From CADDZP01 sp035948135 (GTDB taxonomy: Bacteria > Actinomycetota > Acidimicrobiia > Acidimicrobiales > AC-14), in contig DASZJL010000194.1 in assembly GCA_035948135.1 (NCBI GenBank), positions 19,501-83,500 of the forward strand: a stretch of 64,000 nt of DNA, read 5' to 3'. The notes beneath the pieces were generated by a model that was not told where the DNA came from, made no database searches, and saw only the letters and a program-made list of their open reading frames with translations. Below are positions 43,872-51,522 of this stretch, in pieces (within the stretch, counting starts at the first letter, position 1; each line of letters opens with the position of its first letter). Position numbers and translations under genes: made by a program.

Positions 43872-44288
43872 GTGGACCGCACGCCCTCGGAGATCGGTCA
43901 GCGCGCGGAGCTGGCGGTCGCCGCCGCGCTCAGACGGGCCGGGAAGGCTGTGTACTTGCCGTTTTTCGCGGCAGATTCGCGAGTTGATCTTGTGTTCGAA
44001 GACGAACAGGGGTTTCACCGCACACAAGTGAAGACCTCGCTTCTTAGGGACGACGTGATCTGGTTCCGGGCCTGCAGCTTCACGAACAAAGTCCATCGCG
44101 ACTACCGGGGGGACGTCGACATCATCGCTGTCTACTCGCCCGAGTTGGACCAGGTTTTCCTCGTCCCAGTCGAGGAAGCTCCAGTTCGCGGCGGGCATCT
44201 TCGGTTGACCCCGACTCGCAACGGTCAGGCAAAGGGCGTCCGATGGGCCCGCGACTACTTGCTGTCGGCCTCATCCGATCTGAACTAG
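43872..44288 (+). CDS. PD-(D/E)XK nuclease-fold protein
   Basis: A 138-residue protein similar to the group I intron-associated PD-(D/E)XK endonuclease family. The core is Glu13 (GQRAELAVAAAL), Asp39 (SRVDLVF) and the Gln52-x-Lys54 motif (TQVKTS), followed by DYRGDVDIIAVYSPELD. No intron is present. It lies 54 bases from tRNA-Ala and 19 before leuS. Start is GTG 43872, six bases after a TAGGAT box, so probably leaderless. It could be a solitary DNA repair or resolvase-like nuclease; activity is not shown. Confidence 0.75.
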   Translation: MDRTPSEIGQRAELAVAAALRRAGKAVYLPFFAADSRVDLVFEDEQGFHRTQVKTSLLRDDVIWFRACSFTNKVHRDYRGDVDIIAVYSPELDQVFLVPVEEAPVRGGHLRLTPTRNGQAKGVRWARDYLLSASSDLN

Positions 44289-44307
44289 CCGCCAGTACCA
44301 TCGGATC

Positions 44308-46722
44308 GTGGCTGCGGCCTACGACATCCAGGCAGTCGAGAAGAAGTGGCAGGAGTATTGGGCTGAGCGCGGGACGTATCAGGTCGACAACGACGACCCG
44401 CGGCCGAAGTTCTACTGCCTGTGTATGTACCCGTACCCGAGCGGGCCGGCGCACCAGGGGCACGTGCGCAACTACACCTTCGGCGACCTGATCGTCCGCC
44501 ACCGCACCATGCATGGGTACGCCGTGCTGTCGCCGATGGGGTTTGACTCCTTCGGTCTGCCGGCCGAGAACGCGGCGTTGAGGACGGGTGTGCACCCCCG
44601 CCTGTTCACCGAGGAGCGCATCGCCGAGCTGAAGGCGTCGATTCTGCGCCTCGGCTCCCAGTACGACTGGCGGCGCGAGGTCCGCAGCCACGACCCGCAG
44701 TACATCCACTGGAACCAGTGGATCTTCCTGCGCCTCCTCGAAGCGGGCCTTGCGTACCGCAAGAAGGCGCCCGTGAACTGGTGCCCCGGCTGCCAGACGG
44801 TCCTGGCCAACGAGCAGGTGCTGGCCGACGGCACCTGCGAGCGCTCGGGCGACATTGTGGTCAAGCGCGACCTCGAGCAGTGGTTCTTGCGCATCACCGC
44901 CTACGCCGACGAACTCCTCGCCGACCTCGACCAGCTCGACTGGCCCGAGCGGGTGAAGACGATGCAGCGCAACTGGATCGGTCGCTCCGAGGGCGCGGAG
45001 TTCGACCTCGCGGTCGAGGGCGGCGAGGACCTGAAGCTGCGGGTCTTCACGACGCGCCCCGACACCACGTTCGGGATGACCTACGCCGTGGTCGCACCCG
45101 AGCACCCGTTGGTCGACGAGTTGACCACGCCCGACCGCCGCGAAGAGGTCCAGAAGTTCGTCGAACGCGTCACCCTCGAGACCGAGGTCGAGCGGCAGAC
45201 AACGGAAGGGCCGCTCGAGAAGCGCGGCGTCGCAACCGGGAGCTTCGTGATCAACCCCTTCAACGAGCAGCCGGTGCCGGTGTACCTGGCCGACTACGTG
45301 CTGATGGGATACGGCACCGGCGCCATCATGGCCGTACCCGGCGAGGACCAACGCGACTGGGACTTCGCCCAGGCCTACGGCCTCCCCATCATCCGCACGG
45401 TGGAGCCTCCCGACGGTTGGGAGGGTGAGGCGTATACGGGGGAGGGCCCCGCGATCAACAGCGAGTGGCTCAACGGCCTCGACAAGGGACACGCCATCCA
45501 GAAGGCCATCGAGTGGCTGGAAGAGAAGGGCATCGGCCAGCGCACGGTGAACTACCGCCTCCGCGACTGGTTGGTGTCGAGGCAGCGGTTCTGGGGCTGC
45601 CCGATCCCCATCGTGTACTGCCCCGACCACGGCGTGGTCCCCGTTCCCGAGGAGCAGCTTCCCGTGCTGGCCCCGGACGACGTGGAGTTCCGGCCCACCG
45701 GCGAGTCCCCGCTGCGGTTCCACGAGGGCTTCCTGAACACCACGTGTCCCATCGACGGCGGGCCCGCAGTCCGCGAGACCGACACGATGGACACGTTCGT
45801 CGACTCGTCCTGGTACTTCCTGCGGTTCACCGACGCGTGGAACGAGGACATGCCGTTCAGCAAAGACGCGGCGTCGAAGTGGATGCCGGTCGACCAGTAC
45901 ATCGGCGGCATCGAGCACGCGATCCTCCACCTCATGTACGCCCGCTTCTTCACCAAGGCGCTGGCCGACCTCGACATCGCCCCCCAAGACCTGCGCGAAC
46001 CGTTCAACCGTCTGTTCACCCAGGGCATGATCAGACTGGGCGGCACCAAGATGTCGAAGTCCAAGGGCAACCTGATCACCCCAGCCCAGTTCTTCGACAC
46101 CGTGGGCGCCGACGCCCTGCGACTCCACCACCTGTTCATGGGTCCGCCGGCCGACGACGTCGACTGGACCGACGCCGGCATCAAGGGCACGTCCAACTTC
46201 CTGCAGCGTCTGTGGCGGGTCGCCGAGCCCGAGAGTGATGCGGTGGTCGACGCCGCTGACGGCATCGAGGTCAATCGGGCCGCCCACCGCCTCATCGCGC
46301 GCGTCTCCGACGAGTACGAGCGCTGGTCCTACAACACCGCCGTCGCGGCCTGCATGGAGTTCACCAACCTCATCTACAAGCAGGGCAAGACCGAGTTCGC
46401 GGTCGACTCGTTGCTGCTGTTGATGGCGCCCATGGCGCCGCACATCACCGCCGAGCTGTGGGAGCGCCGCCACCCGGGCGAGCACATCCACGAGCAGCCG
46501 TGGCCCGAGGCCGACGCCACCATGGCGGCCGAGGAAGTCGTGGAGATGGTCGTTCAGGTGAACGGCAAGAAGCGCGACGTCATCAACGTCAAGCCCTCCA
46601 TCGACGAGGCCGAAATGGAGGCCTTGGCCCGCTCCTCACCCAAGGTGTTGGAGACCCTCGACGGCGGTCACCCCAAGCGGGTCATCGCCAAGCCGCCTCG
46701 CCTGATCAACCTCGTCGTCTGA
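44308..46722 (+). CDS. leuS: Leucyl-tRNA synthetase
   Basis: An 804-residue class Ia synthetase. The HIGH-type motif is PSGPAHQGHVRNY (about residues 43-55), and the KMSKS loop is GTKMSKSKGN. The CP1 editing domain between them is present with TTRPDTTFGMTY and GTGAIMAVPGEDQRD. A zinc-like pair, WCPGC, is seen. Start is GTG 44308, six bases after TACCAT, consistent with a leaderless message. The stop is 7 bases from a convergent gene. Confidence 0.96.
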   Translation: MAAAYDIQAVEKKWQEYWAERGTYQVDNDDPRPKFYCLCMYPYPSGPAHQGHVRNYTFGDLIVRHRTMHGYAVLSPMGFDSFGLPAENAALRTGVHPRLFTEERIAELKASILRLGSQYDWRREVRSHDPQYIHWNQWIFLRLLEAGLAYRKKAPVNWCPGCQTVLANEQVLADGTCERSGDIVVKRDLEQWFLRITAYADELLADLDQLDWPERVKTMQRNWIGRSEGAEFDLAVEGGEDLKLRVFTTRPDTTFGMTYAVVAPEHPLVDELTTPDRREEVQKFVERVTLETEVERQTTEGPLEKRGVATGSFVINPFNEQPVPVYLADYVLMGYGTGAIMAVPGEDQRDWDFAQAYGLPIIRTVEPPDGWEGEAYTGEGPAINSEWLNGLDKGHAIQKAIEWLEEKGIGQRTVNYRLRDWLVSRQRFWGCPIPIVYCPDHGVVPVPEEQLPVLAPDDVEFRPTGESPLRFHEGFLNTTCPIDGGPAVRETDTMDTFVDSSWYFLRFTDAWNEDMPFSKDAASKWMPVDQYIGGIEHAILHLMYARFFTKALADLDIAPQDLREPFNRLFTQGMIRLGGTKMSKSKGNLITPAQFFDTVGADALRLHHLFMGPPADDVDWTDAGIKGTSNFLQRLWRVAEPESDAVVDAADGIEVNRAAHRLIARVSDEYERWSYNTAVAACMEFTNLIYKQGKTEFAVDSLLLLMAPMAPHITAELWERRHPGEHIHEQPWPEADATMAAEEVVEMVVQVNGKKRDVINVKPSIDEAEMEALARSSPKVLETLDGGHPKRVIAKPPRLINLVV

Positions 46723-46729
46723 CGACGGA

Positions 46730-47743
46730 TCAGACGCCGGTCTTGAACCCGGCCAGTACGGCCTTCCACCGCTCGGGGTCGGACTTGTAAGGCGTGTAGA
46801 AGGTGACCCGGTCGATGACATCGCCGAAGCGGGCGAGAATGAGCTTGGGGATGTCCTCGGGCTCGCCGCGGACGGCGAAGGCATCGACTACCTCGTCGGT
46901 GATCAGGGTGCCCATCTGCACCCACTCGCCCTGCTTGGAGAGCCGGTTCAGCTCGGGCTGCAGGTCGTGCCACCCATGCTTCTCGAGCACGCCTTTGTAC
47001 GCAGGTGTGGAGCCGTAGAAGGCGATCTGCTGGCGTACGCCCTTGTCGGCGGTTGCGAACTCCTCCTCGTTGACGCCCGTGATGACGAACACCGGGCAGG
47101 AGATCTCGAACTCGGAACGCTGCTTGCCGGCCTTGGACAGCCCCCGCTCCAGCGCCGGCAGGGTGACGTCGCGCAGGTACTGCTCGGTGGTGAAACCGTG
47201 GGCCAGCAGGCCGTCGCACACCTCGCCCGCGACCTCGGTCATCCGCTCGCCGACCGCGGCCAGAAACACCTTCGGCGTGCCGTAGGAGTTGGGGCCGGGA
47301 TTGAAGAACGGCGTCATCAACGTGTGCGTGTAGAAGTCGCCGCGGAAGTCGAGCTTGGTGCCCTCCTGCCATGACCCCCAGATGGCGCGCATGGCCAGGA
47401 TCAGCTCGCGCATCCGGTCGGCAGGCTTCGACCACGTGGCGCTGAAGCGCTTCTCGATGTGGGCCCGAATCTGCGAACCCAGGCCGAGCATGAAGCGCCC
47501 TTTACTGAAGTTCTGCAGGTCCCATCCGATGTTGGCGAGATGCATGGGACTGCGGGGGAACGCCACGGTGATCCCCGTGCCCAGCTCGACGCGCTCGGTG
47601 TGCTCGGCGGCAAGCAGAAGCGGGAAGAACGGGTCGTGGCTGGTCTCCGCCGACCACACGCCGTCGTACCCGGCGTCCTCCGCCTCCTTCGCCAGCGCCG
47701 CCGCGCCGGCCAGGTCGAACCCGACGCCCCCGTCGACTTTCAT
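46730..47743 (-). CDS. LLM-class F420-dependent oxidoreductase (TIGR03617-like)
   Basis: A 337-residue TIM-barrel protein of the bacterial luciferase-like family. N-terminal FDLAGAAALAKEAEDAGYDGVW and the pattern TGITVAFPRSPMHLANIGWDLQ with GRFMLGLGSQI are typical of the F420 group in actinobacteria. Start is ATG 47743, sharing a base with the PAC2 stop (TAATG). It is the last gene of a three-gene minus-strand operon. Substrate unknown. Confidence 0.88.
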   Translation of the reverse strand: MKVDGGVGFDLAGAAALAKEAEDAGYDGVWSAETSHDPFFPLLLAAEHTERVELGTGITVAFPRSPMHLANIGWDLQNFSKGRFMLGLGSQIRAHIEKRFSATWSKPADRMRELILAMRAIWGSWQEGTKLDFRGDFYTHTLMTPFFNPGPNSYGTPKVFLAAVGERMTEVAGEVCDGLLAHGFTTEQYLRDVTLPALERGLSKAGKQRSEFEISCPVFVITGVNEEEFATADKGVRQQIAFYGSTPAYKGVLEKHGWHDLQPELNRLSKQGEWVQMGTLITDEVVDAFAVRGEPEDIPKLILARFGDVIDRVTFYTPYKSDPERWKAVLAGFKTGV

Positions 47744-48603
47744 TACTGGTTCTCCTCTCGCAGGAAGCGCTCCACTTCGGCCGCCAGCTCGTCGCCCGAG
47801 GGGATCAACCCCAACGGACGCTCGGACTCGGCGTCGATGGCCGCCTCGAGCTGGTGCACGAGGGCGGCGTGCTCCTCGCTGTTGGCGACCAGCTCGTCGA
47901 GCCGGACGCGGGTGGACTGGGCGGCCGCGCGCAGCTCGCTCGTGTCAACGGTGACGCTGGTGAGGCGCTCGAGCCCCTCGAGCAGGACGACGCTCGCCTC
48001 CGGGTACGGCATGGCCGCCGCATAGTGCGGCACGCGGGACCACAGTCCGACGGCGGGCACACCGAGCTCGGCGAACTTCCCCTCGAGCGCGGCTTGGACG
48101 CCGGCGGGGACGTCGATGGTGCCGGGGAGGAAACCCACCCGGTGCGCCAGGTCGGTCGATGTGGCTGTTGCGACCAGCCGGGCCGGGCGCGTGTGGGGCA
48201 CCGGTGCCGGGAAGGCGCCGAGACCGACGACGAGCGCCACGCCGAACAGTCCGGCCAGCTCGGCAACGGCATTCGAGAACGCCCGCCACTGGTGGTCGGG
48301 CTCGGGCCCGACGAGGAACAGCAGGTCCTGGCCGGCCTCGGTGCGGCCCGCGCGCAGCTGGATCTCGGGCCACATCAGCCCGCTGATCACGCCGTCGACG
48401 ATGCGCACGACCGGGCGCCGGGCCCGGTGATCGAGCAGGTTGTCGACGTCGAAGTTGGCGACGACCTCGGTGGACACCGAGCCGAGGATGGCGGCTAGGG
48501 CGGCGGCCGCGCCGAGCCCGGCGTCGACCCAGCCCTCGAGGGTGACGATCAGCAGCGGCTCGTCGAGTGCCGGCTGTTGGACCAGCTCGTAGAGGTCGCT
48601 CAT
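47743..48603 (-). CDS. PAC2-family protein
   Basis: A 286-residue protein of the PAC2 (proteasome assembly chaperone-like) family, with LIVTLEGWVDAGLGAAAALA at the start, PEIQLRAGR, LVGPEPDHQW and LVVGLGAFPAPVPHTRP. The C-terminal 60 residues are helical and acidic. Start is ATG 48603, overlapping the upstream stop (TGATG). Its molecular role in actinobacteria is not established. Coupled to the LLM oxidoreductase and a phosphotransferase gene. Confidence 0.87.
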   Translation of the reverse strand: MSDLYELVQQPALDEPLLIVTLEGWVDAGLGAAAALAAILGSVSTEVVANFDVDNLLDHRARRPVVRIVDGVISGLMWPEIQLRAGRTEAGQDLLFLVGPEPDHQWRAFSNAVAELAGLFGVALVVGLGAFPAPVPHTRPARLVATATSTDLAHRVGFLPGTIDVPAGVQAALEGKFAELGVPAVGLWSRVPHYAAAMPYPEASVVLLEGLERLTSVTVDTSELRAAAQSTRVRLDELVANSEEHAALVHQLEAAIDAESERPLGLIPSGDELAAEVERFLREENQ

Positions 48604-49646
48604 CAAGACTGCTTGGCGACGGCCTTGCGGGCCGTCTCGGCCAGCAGCACGACGTGGTCGCCGAAGGCGTCGTAGGCGCCGCGGTCGCCACCGGCGTGGC
48701 CGGCCTTGTAGCGGGCGAAGACGCCCTCGAGGATGCACGCCAGCTTCCAGTAGCCGAAGGCGACGTAGTAGTCGAGCCTGCTCAGGTCGCGGCCCGACCG
48801 CTCGGCGTAGCGTTCGGCTATCTCGGCGCGACGCGGGAAACCGTCGAGGAGCGTGGGCGCCGAGAGGAGGGCGGAGAGTTCGTCGCCCGGATCGGCCCAG
48901 TACACCATCAGCAATCCGACGTCGGCGAGGGGGTCGCCGAGCGTGCAGATCTCCCAGTCGAGAACGGCGCGCACGTGGCCGTCGTCGCCGAGCATGGTGT
49001 TGTCGAGGCGGTAGTCGCCGTGGACGATCGTCGCCGCCCCCTGCTGTGGCACGGACCCCTTGAGCTCCTCGTACACCTCGTCGACCACGGGGATCTCTCG
49101 GGACTTCGACTTCTCGAACTGGGTGTGCCAGCGCTTGAGTTGCCGCTCGATGTAGCCCTCTCGGCGGCCGAAGTCGCCGAGGCCCACGGCGTCGATGTCG
49201 ACGGAATGCAGCTCGGCCAGCACGTCGACCAGCGACTCGCCCGCCACCCGGCGTTCCTTCTCGCCCAGCACGCGCTCGGCCGTCTGGGCGTCGCGCAGGA
49301 TGTGCCCTTCGACGTAGCCCATCACGTAGAAGGGCTGCCCGTTCACCGACGTGTCGTCGCACAGCCCGATGGAGGGCGGCACCGGCACGGGCGTGGGGCC
49401 CAGGGCGGAGATGACTTTGAACTCCCGGCTCATGTCGTGGGCCGTGGGCAGGATGCTGCCGAGCGGCGGACGCCGCAGCACCCAGGCGGCGCCGGTCGAG
49501 TCGTCCACCCGGAAGGTGAGGTTGGACCGGCCGCCGGCGATGAGGTTGAACTCCAGCGGAGGCTTGACGCCCTCGACGTGGTCCTCGAACCACTTGGTCA
49601 CGTTCTGGACGTCGATGCCTTCGGTGGGGTCCACGGCGGCGCTCAA
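48603..49646 (-). CDS. Aminoglycoside-phosphotransferase-fold kinase (ACAD11-like)
   Basis: A 347-residue APH/choline-kinase-fold enzyme. The nucleotide region is LIAGGRSNLTFRV, the catalytic motif HGDYRLDN and the metal motif VLDWEICTLGDPLADVG. It resembles the kinase domain linked to acyl-CoA dehydrogenase 10/11 that acts on hydroxyacyl chains, rather than drug-resistance enzymes. It is first in the operon with PAC2 and the LLM oxidoreductase. Start is ATG 49646, divergent from the thioredoxin gene by 54 bases. Confidence 0.82.
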   Translation of the reverse strand: MSAAVDPTEGIDVQNVTKWFEDHVEGVKPPLEFNLIAGGRSNLTFRVDDSTGAAWVLRRPPLGSILPTAHDMSREFKVISALGPTPVPVPPSIGLCDDTSVNGQPFYVMGYVEGHILRDAQTAERVLGEKERRVAGESLVDVLAELHSVDIDAVGLGDFGRREGYIERQLKRWHTQFEKSKSREIPVVDEVYEELKGSVPQQGAATIVHGDYRLDNTMLGDDGHVRAVLDWEICTLGDPLADVGLLMVYWADPGDELSALLSAPTLLDGFPRRAEIAERYAERSGRDLSRLDYYVAFGYWKLACILEGVFARYKAGHAGGDRGAYDAFGDHVVLLAETARKAVAKQS

Positions 49647-49700
49647 CCTAGCTTTTCAAGTAGGAATGCGGGCAGGTCCACAACCGTTCTCCTTACTGAC

Positions 49701-50411
49701 ATGATCGACGTAACTGACGCCACTTTCGAACAGGACGTACTCGAGCGCTCCAAGCAGGTCCCGGTCGTCGTCGACCTGTGGGCGCCATGGTGCGGACCGT
49801 GCCGCACGCTCGGCCCCATCATCGAGAAGGTGGTCGACGCCACCGAAGGCCAGGTCGAGCTCGTCAAGGTGAACGTCGACGAGAACCCTCAGGTGTCCGC
49901 CGCCTTCCAGGTCCAATCGATCCCTGCGGTCTACGCCTTGAAGGACGCCAAGGTCGTCGACGGCTTCATCGGCGCCCTGCCCGAGAAGGGGGTCGCCGAG
50001 TTTGTCGCCCGCCTGGCGCCGGCCGAGACCGAAGCGGATCGCCTGGTCGCCGCGGGCGACGAGGAGTCGCTGCGCAACGCCCTCGAGCAAGAGCCCGACC
50101 ACGAGGGCGCGGTGATCGCCCTGGCCGAGCTGTTGGCTGAACGGGGCGACGCCGACGAGGCCCTCAGCCTCCTGGCCCGCATCCCTGAGACGGCCGAGAC
50201 CCGCCGCGTGGCCGCCATCGCCCGTTTGGGTGACGAGGTCGAGGTCGCGAGCTCGAACGGCGAGGTCGAGAGCAAGCTCGACAGCCTGCTCGAGCGGGTG
50301 AAGGACGATGAGGCCGCCCGCCAAGAGTTCGTCGACCTCCTCGAGGTCCTTGGCCCCGACGACCCGCGCACCAACCAGTACCGCAGGGCCCTCACCGCCA
50401 AGCTCTACTGA
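49701..50411 (+). CDS. Thioredoxin-TPR protein, CnoX-like
   Basis: A 236-residue protein. Residues 1-105 are a thioredoxin domain with active site WCGPC (Cys31, Cys34) and a cis-Pro in IPAVYAL. The rest is a helical, TPR-like extension (ALEQEPDHEGAVIALAEL, ADEALSLLARI). This layout is that of CnoX/YbbN, a folding helper protecting against oxidation. Start is ATG 49701. A small gene follows 4 bases later. Confidence 0.88.
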   Translation: MIDVTDATFEQDVLERSKQVPVVVDLWAPWCGPCRTLGPIIEKVVDATEGQVELVKVNVDENPQVSAAFQVQSIPAVYALKDAKVVDGFIGALPEKGVAEFVARLAPAETEADRLVAAGDEESLRNALEQEPDHEGAVIALAELLAERGDADEALSLLARIPETAETRRVAAIARLGDEVEVASSNGEVESKLDSLLERVKDDEAARQEFVDLLEVLGPDDPRTNQYRRALTAKLY

Positions 50412-50415
50412 CGCC

Positions 50416-50721
50416 GTGCGCTTGCGGCGCCACGGCGACCACTGGCTCTGGGTCGGCGGCCCGGTGCCCCCCGGCGCCGACGCCATCACGATCGGCCCGG
50501 TCGTCTCGGTGCGCTCGGCCGCCGCCGACGACGAGCGCCTGTTGCGCCACGAGCATGAGCACGTCTACCAGTGGCGCCGGCTCGGCCCCGTCGGCTTCCT
50601 CGCCCGCTACCTCGGTGCCTACTTCCATTGGCGCCTGCGCGGTTACGACCACTGGGGCGCCTACCGCCGCATCCCGCTCGAAGTGGAAGCCGAGTGGGCC
50701 GCCCGCCGGTCGCCCCTCTGA
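50416..50721 (+). CDS. Small protein with an HExxH-type motif
   Basis: 101 residues. The centre has LLRHEHEHVYQWRRLG, where HEHEH fits the zinc-protease pattern HExxH followed by the V..Q seen in DUF4157-like peptidases. Next comes FLARYLGAYFHWRLRGYDHW and a C-terminal EVEAEWAA, where a Glu could be the third ligand. It is far shorter than known peptidases. Start is GTG 50416, 4 bases after the thioredoxin gene. Activity is only a possibility. Confidence 0.6.
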   Translation: MRLRRHGDHWLWVGGPVPPGADAITIGPVVSVRSAAADDERLLRHEHEHVYQWRRLGPVGFLARYLGAYFHWRLRGYDHWGAYRRIPLEVEAEWAARRSPL

Positions 50722-50723
50722 CG

Positions 50724-50770
50724 TTCTTTGCGGATTCTTGGCGCCTATGCCGTCGAAAATCCGCAAAGAA
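50724..50770. terminator. Stem-loop after the thioredoxin operon
   Basis: Arms TTCTTTGCGGATT and AATCCGCAAAGAA are perfectly complementary (13 bp) around a 21-base loop. It begins 2 bases after the stop of the small HExxH gene. No T tract follows, but the AT-rich stem stands out from its surroundings. Confidence 0.65.
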
Positions 50771-50853
50771 GCTGGCTCTTTCGCAGCCGAGCCAGCACCT
50801 CTAGTCTGACGGCGCCGCTTCCCCCGGTTGAGCTTGTCTCCCGGAGGGCGCGC

Positions 50854-51522
50854 GTGTCCGATCTCTTCCGTCCGTCGCCGCCGGCGACCTGGCGCGATCG
50901 TGTCGACACCGCCATCGGCGTCATCCGCGCTGCGCCCGGTCGCAGCGCCGCGGTCGCGGCCGCGGTCGTCGTCGCCGGCCTGGTCGCCGTCCTCCTCTTC
51001 CACCATCCTCAACCGCGGGCGGAGCTGCAACTGCCGCGCGCCGACGCCGCGCCCGCGGCGGGGGCCTCGCAGTCGCCGTCGACCACGACCGGCGAGCTCG
51101 TGGTCGACGTGGCCGGCGCCGTGGTCCGGCCGGGCGTCGTCCGCCTCGCCGGCCCCGGGCGGGTGATCGATGCCATTGCCGCGGCGGGGGGCGCGACCGT
51201 CGACGCTGACCTGAACCAGGTCAACTTGGCGGCCAAGGTCGGCGACGGCGACCGCATCTACGTGCCCCGACGCGGGGAGGCGCCCCCGCCCGCGCCGACC
51301 ACAGGCTCGTCATCGGCCGCCGCCCAAACCGGCCCTGTCGACCTCAACAACGCCAGCGCCGAGCAGCTCGACGCTCTGCCCGGCGTCGGGCCCGCCACGG
51401 CCAAGGCCATCGTCGACTACCGCAACCGACGCGGGCGCTTCCGGACGGTCGACGACCTCTTGTCGGTTCCCGGAATCGGGCCGGCCAAGCTGGCCAACCT
51501 GAAGCCGCTCGTCCGCGTGTGA
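50854..51522 (+). CDS. comEA: ComEA-like DNA-binding competence protein
   Basis: A 222-residue membrane-anchored DNA receptor. One membrane segment (about 33-50), a SLBB-type domain (LVVDVAGAVVRPGVVRLAGP) and a C-terminal double helix-hairpin-helix with LPGVGPATA and VPGIGPAKL. GTG 50854 is preferred because GGAGGG lies 5 bases upstream; the frame is open further. The stop overlaps comEC. The pair suggests DNA uptake capacity, although pilus genes are not in the window. Confidence 0.9.
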   Translation: MSDLFRPSPPATWRDRVDTAIGVIRAAPGRSAAVAAAVVVAGLVAVLLFHHPQPRAELQLPRADAAPAAGASQSPSTTTGELVVDVAGAVVRPGVVRLAGPGRVIDAIAAAGGATVDADLNQVNLAAKVGDGDRIYVPRRGEAPPPAPTTGSSSAAAQTGPVDLNNASAEQLDALPGVGPATAKAIVDYRNRRGRFRTVDDLLSVPGIGPAKLANLKPLVRV

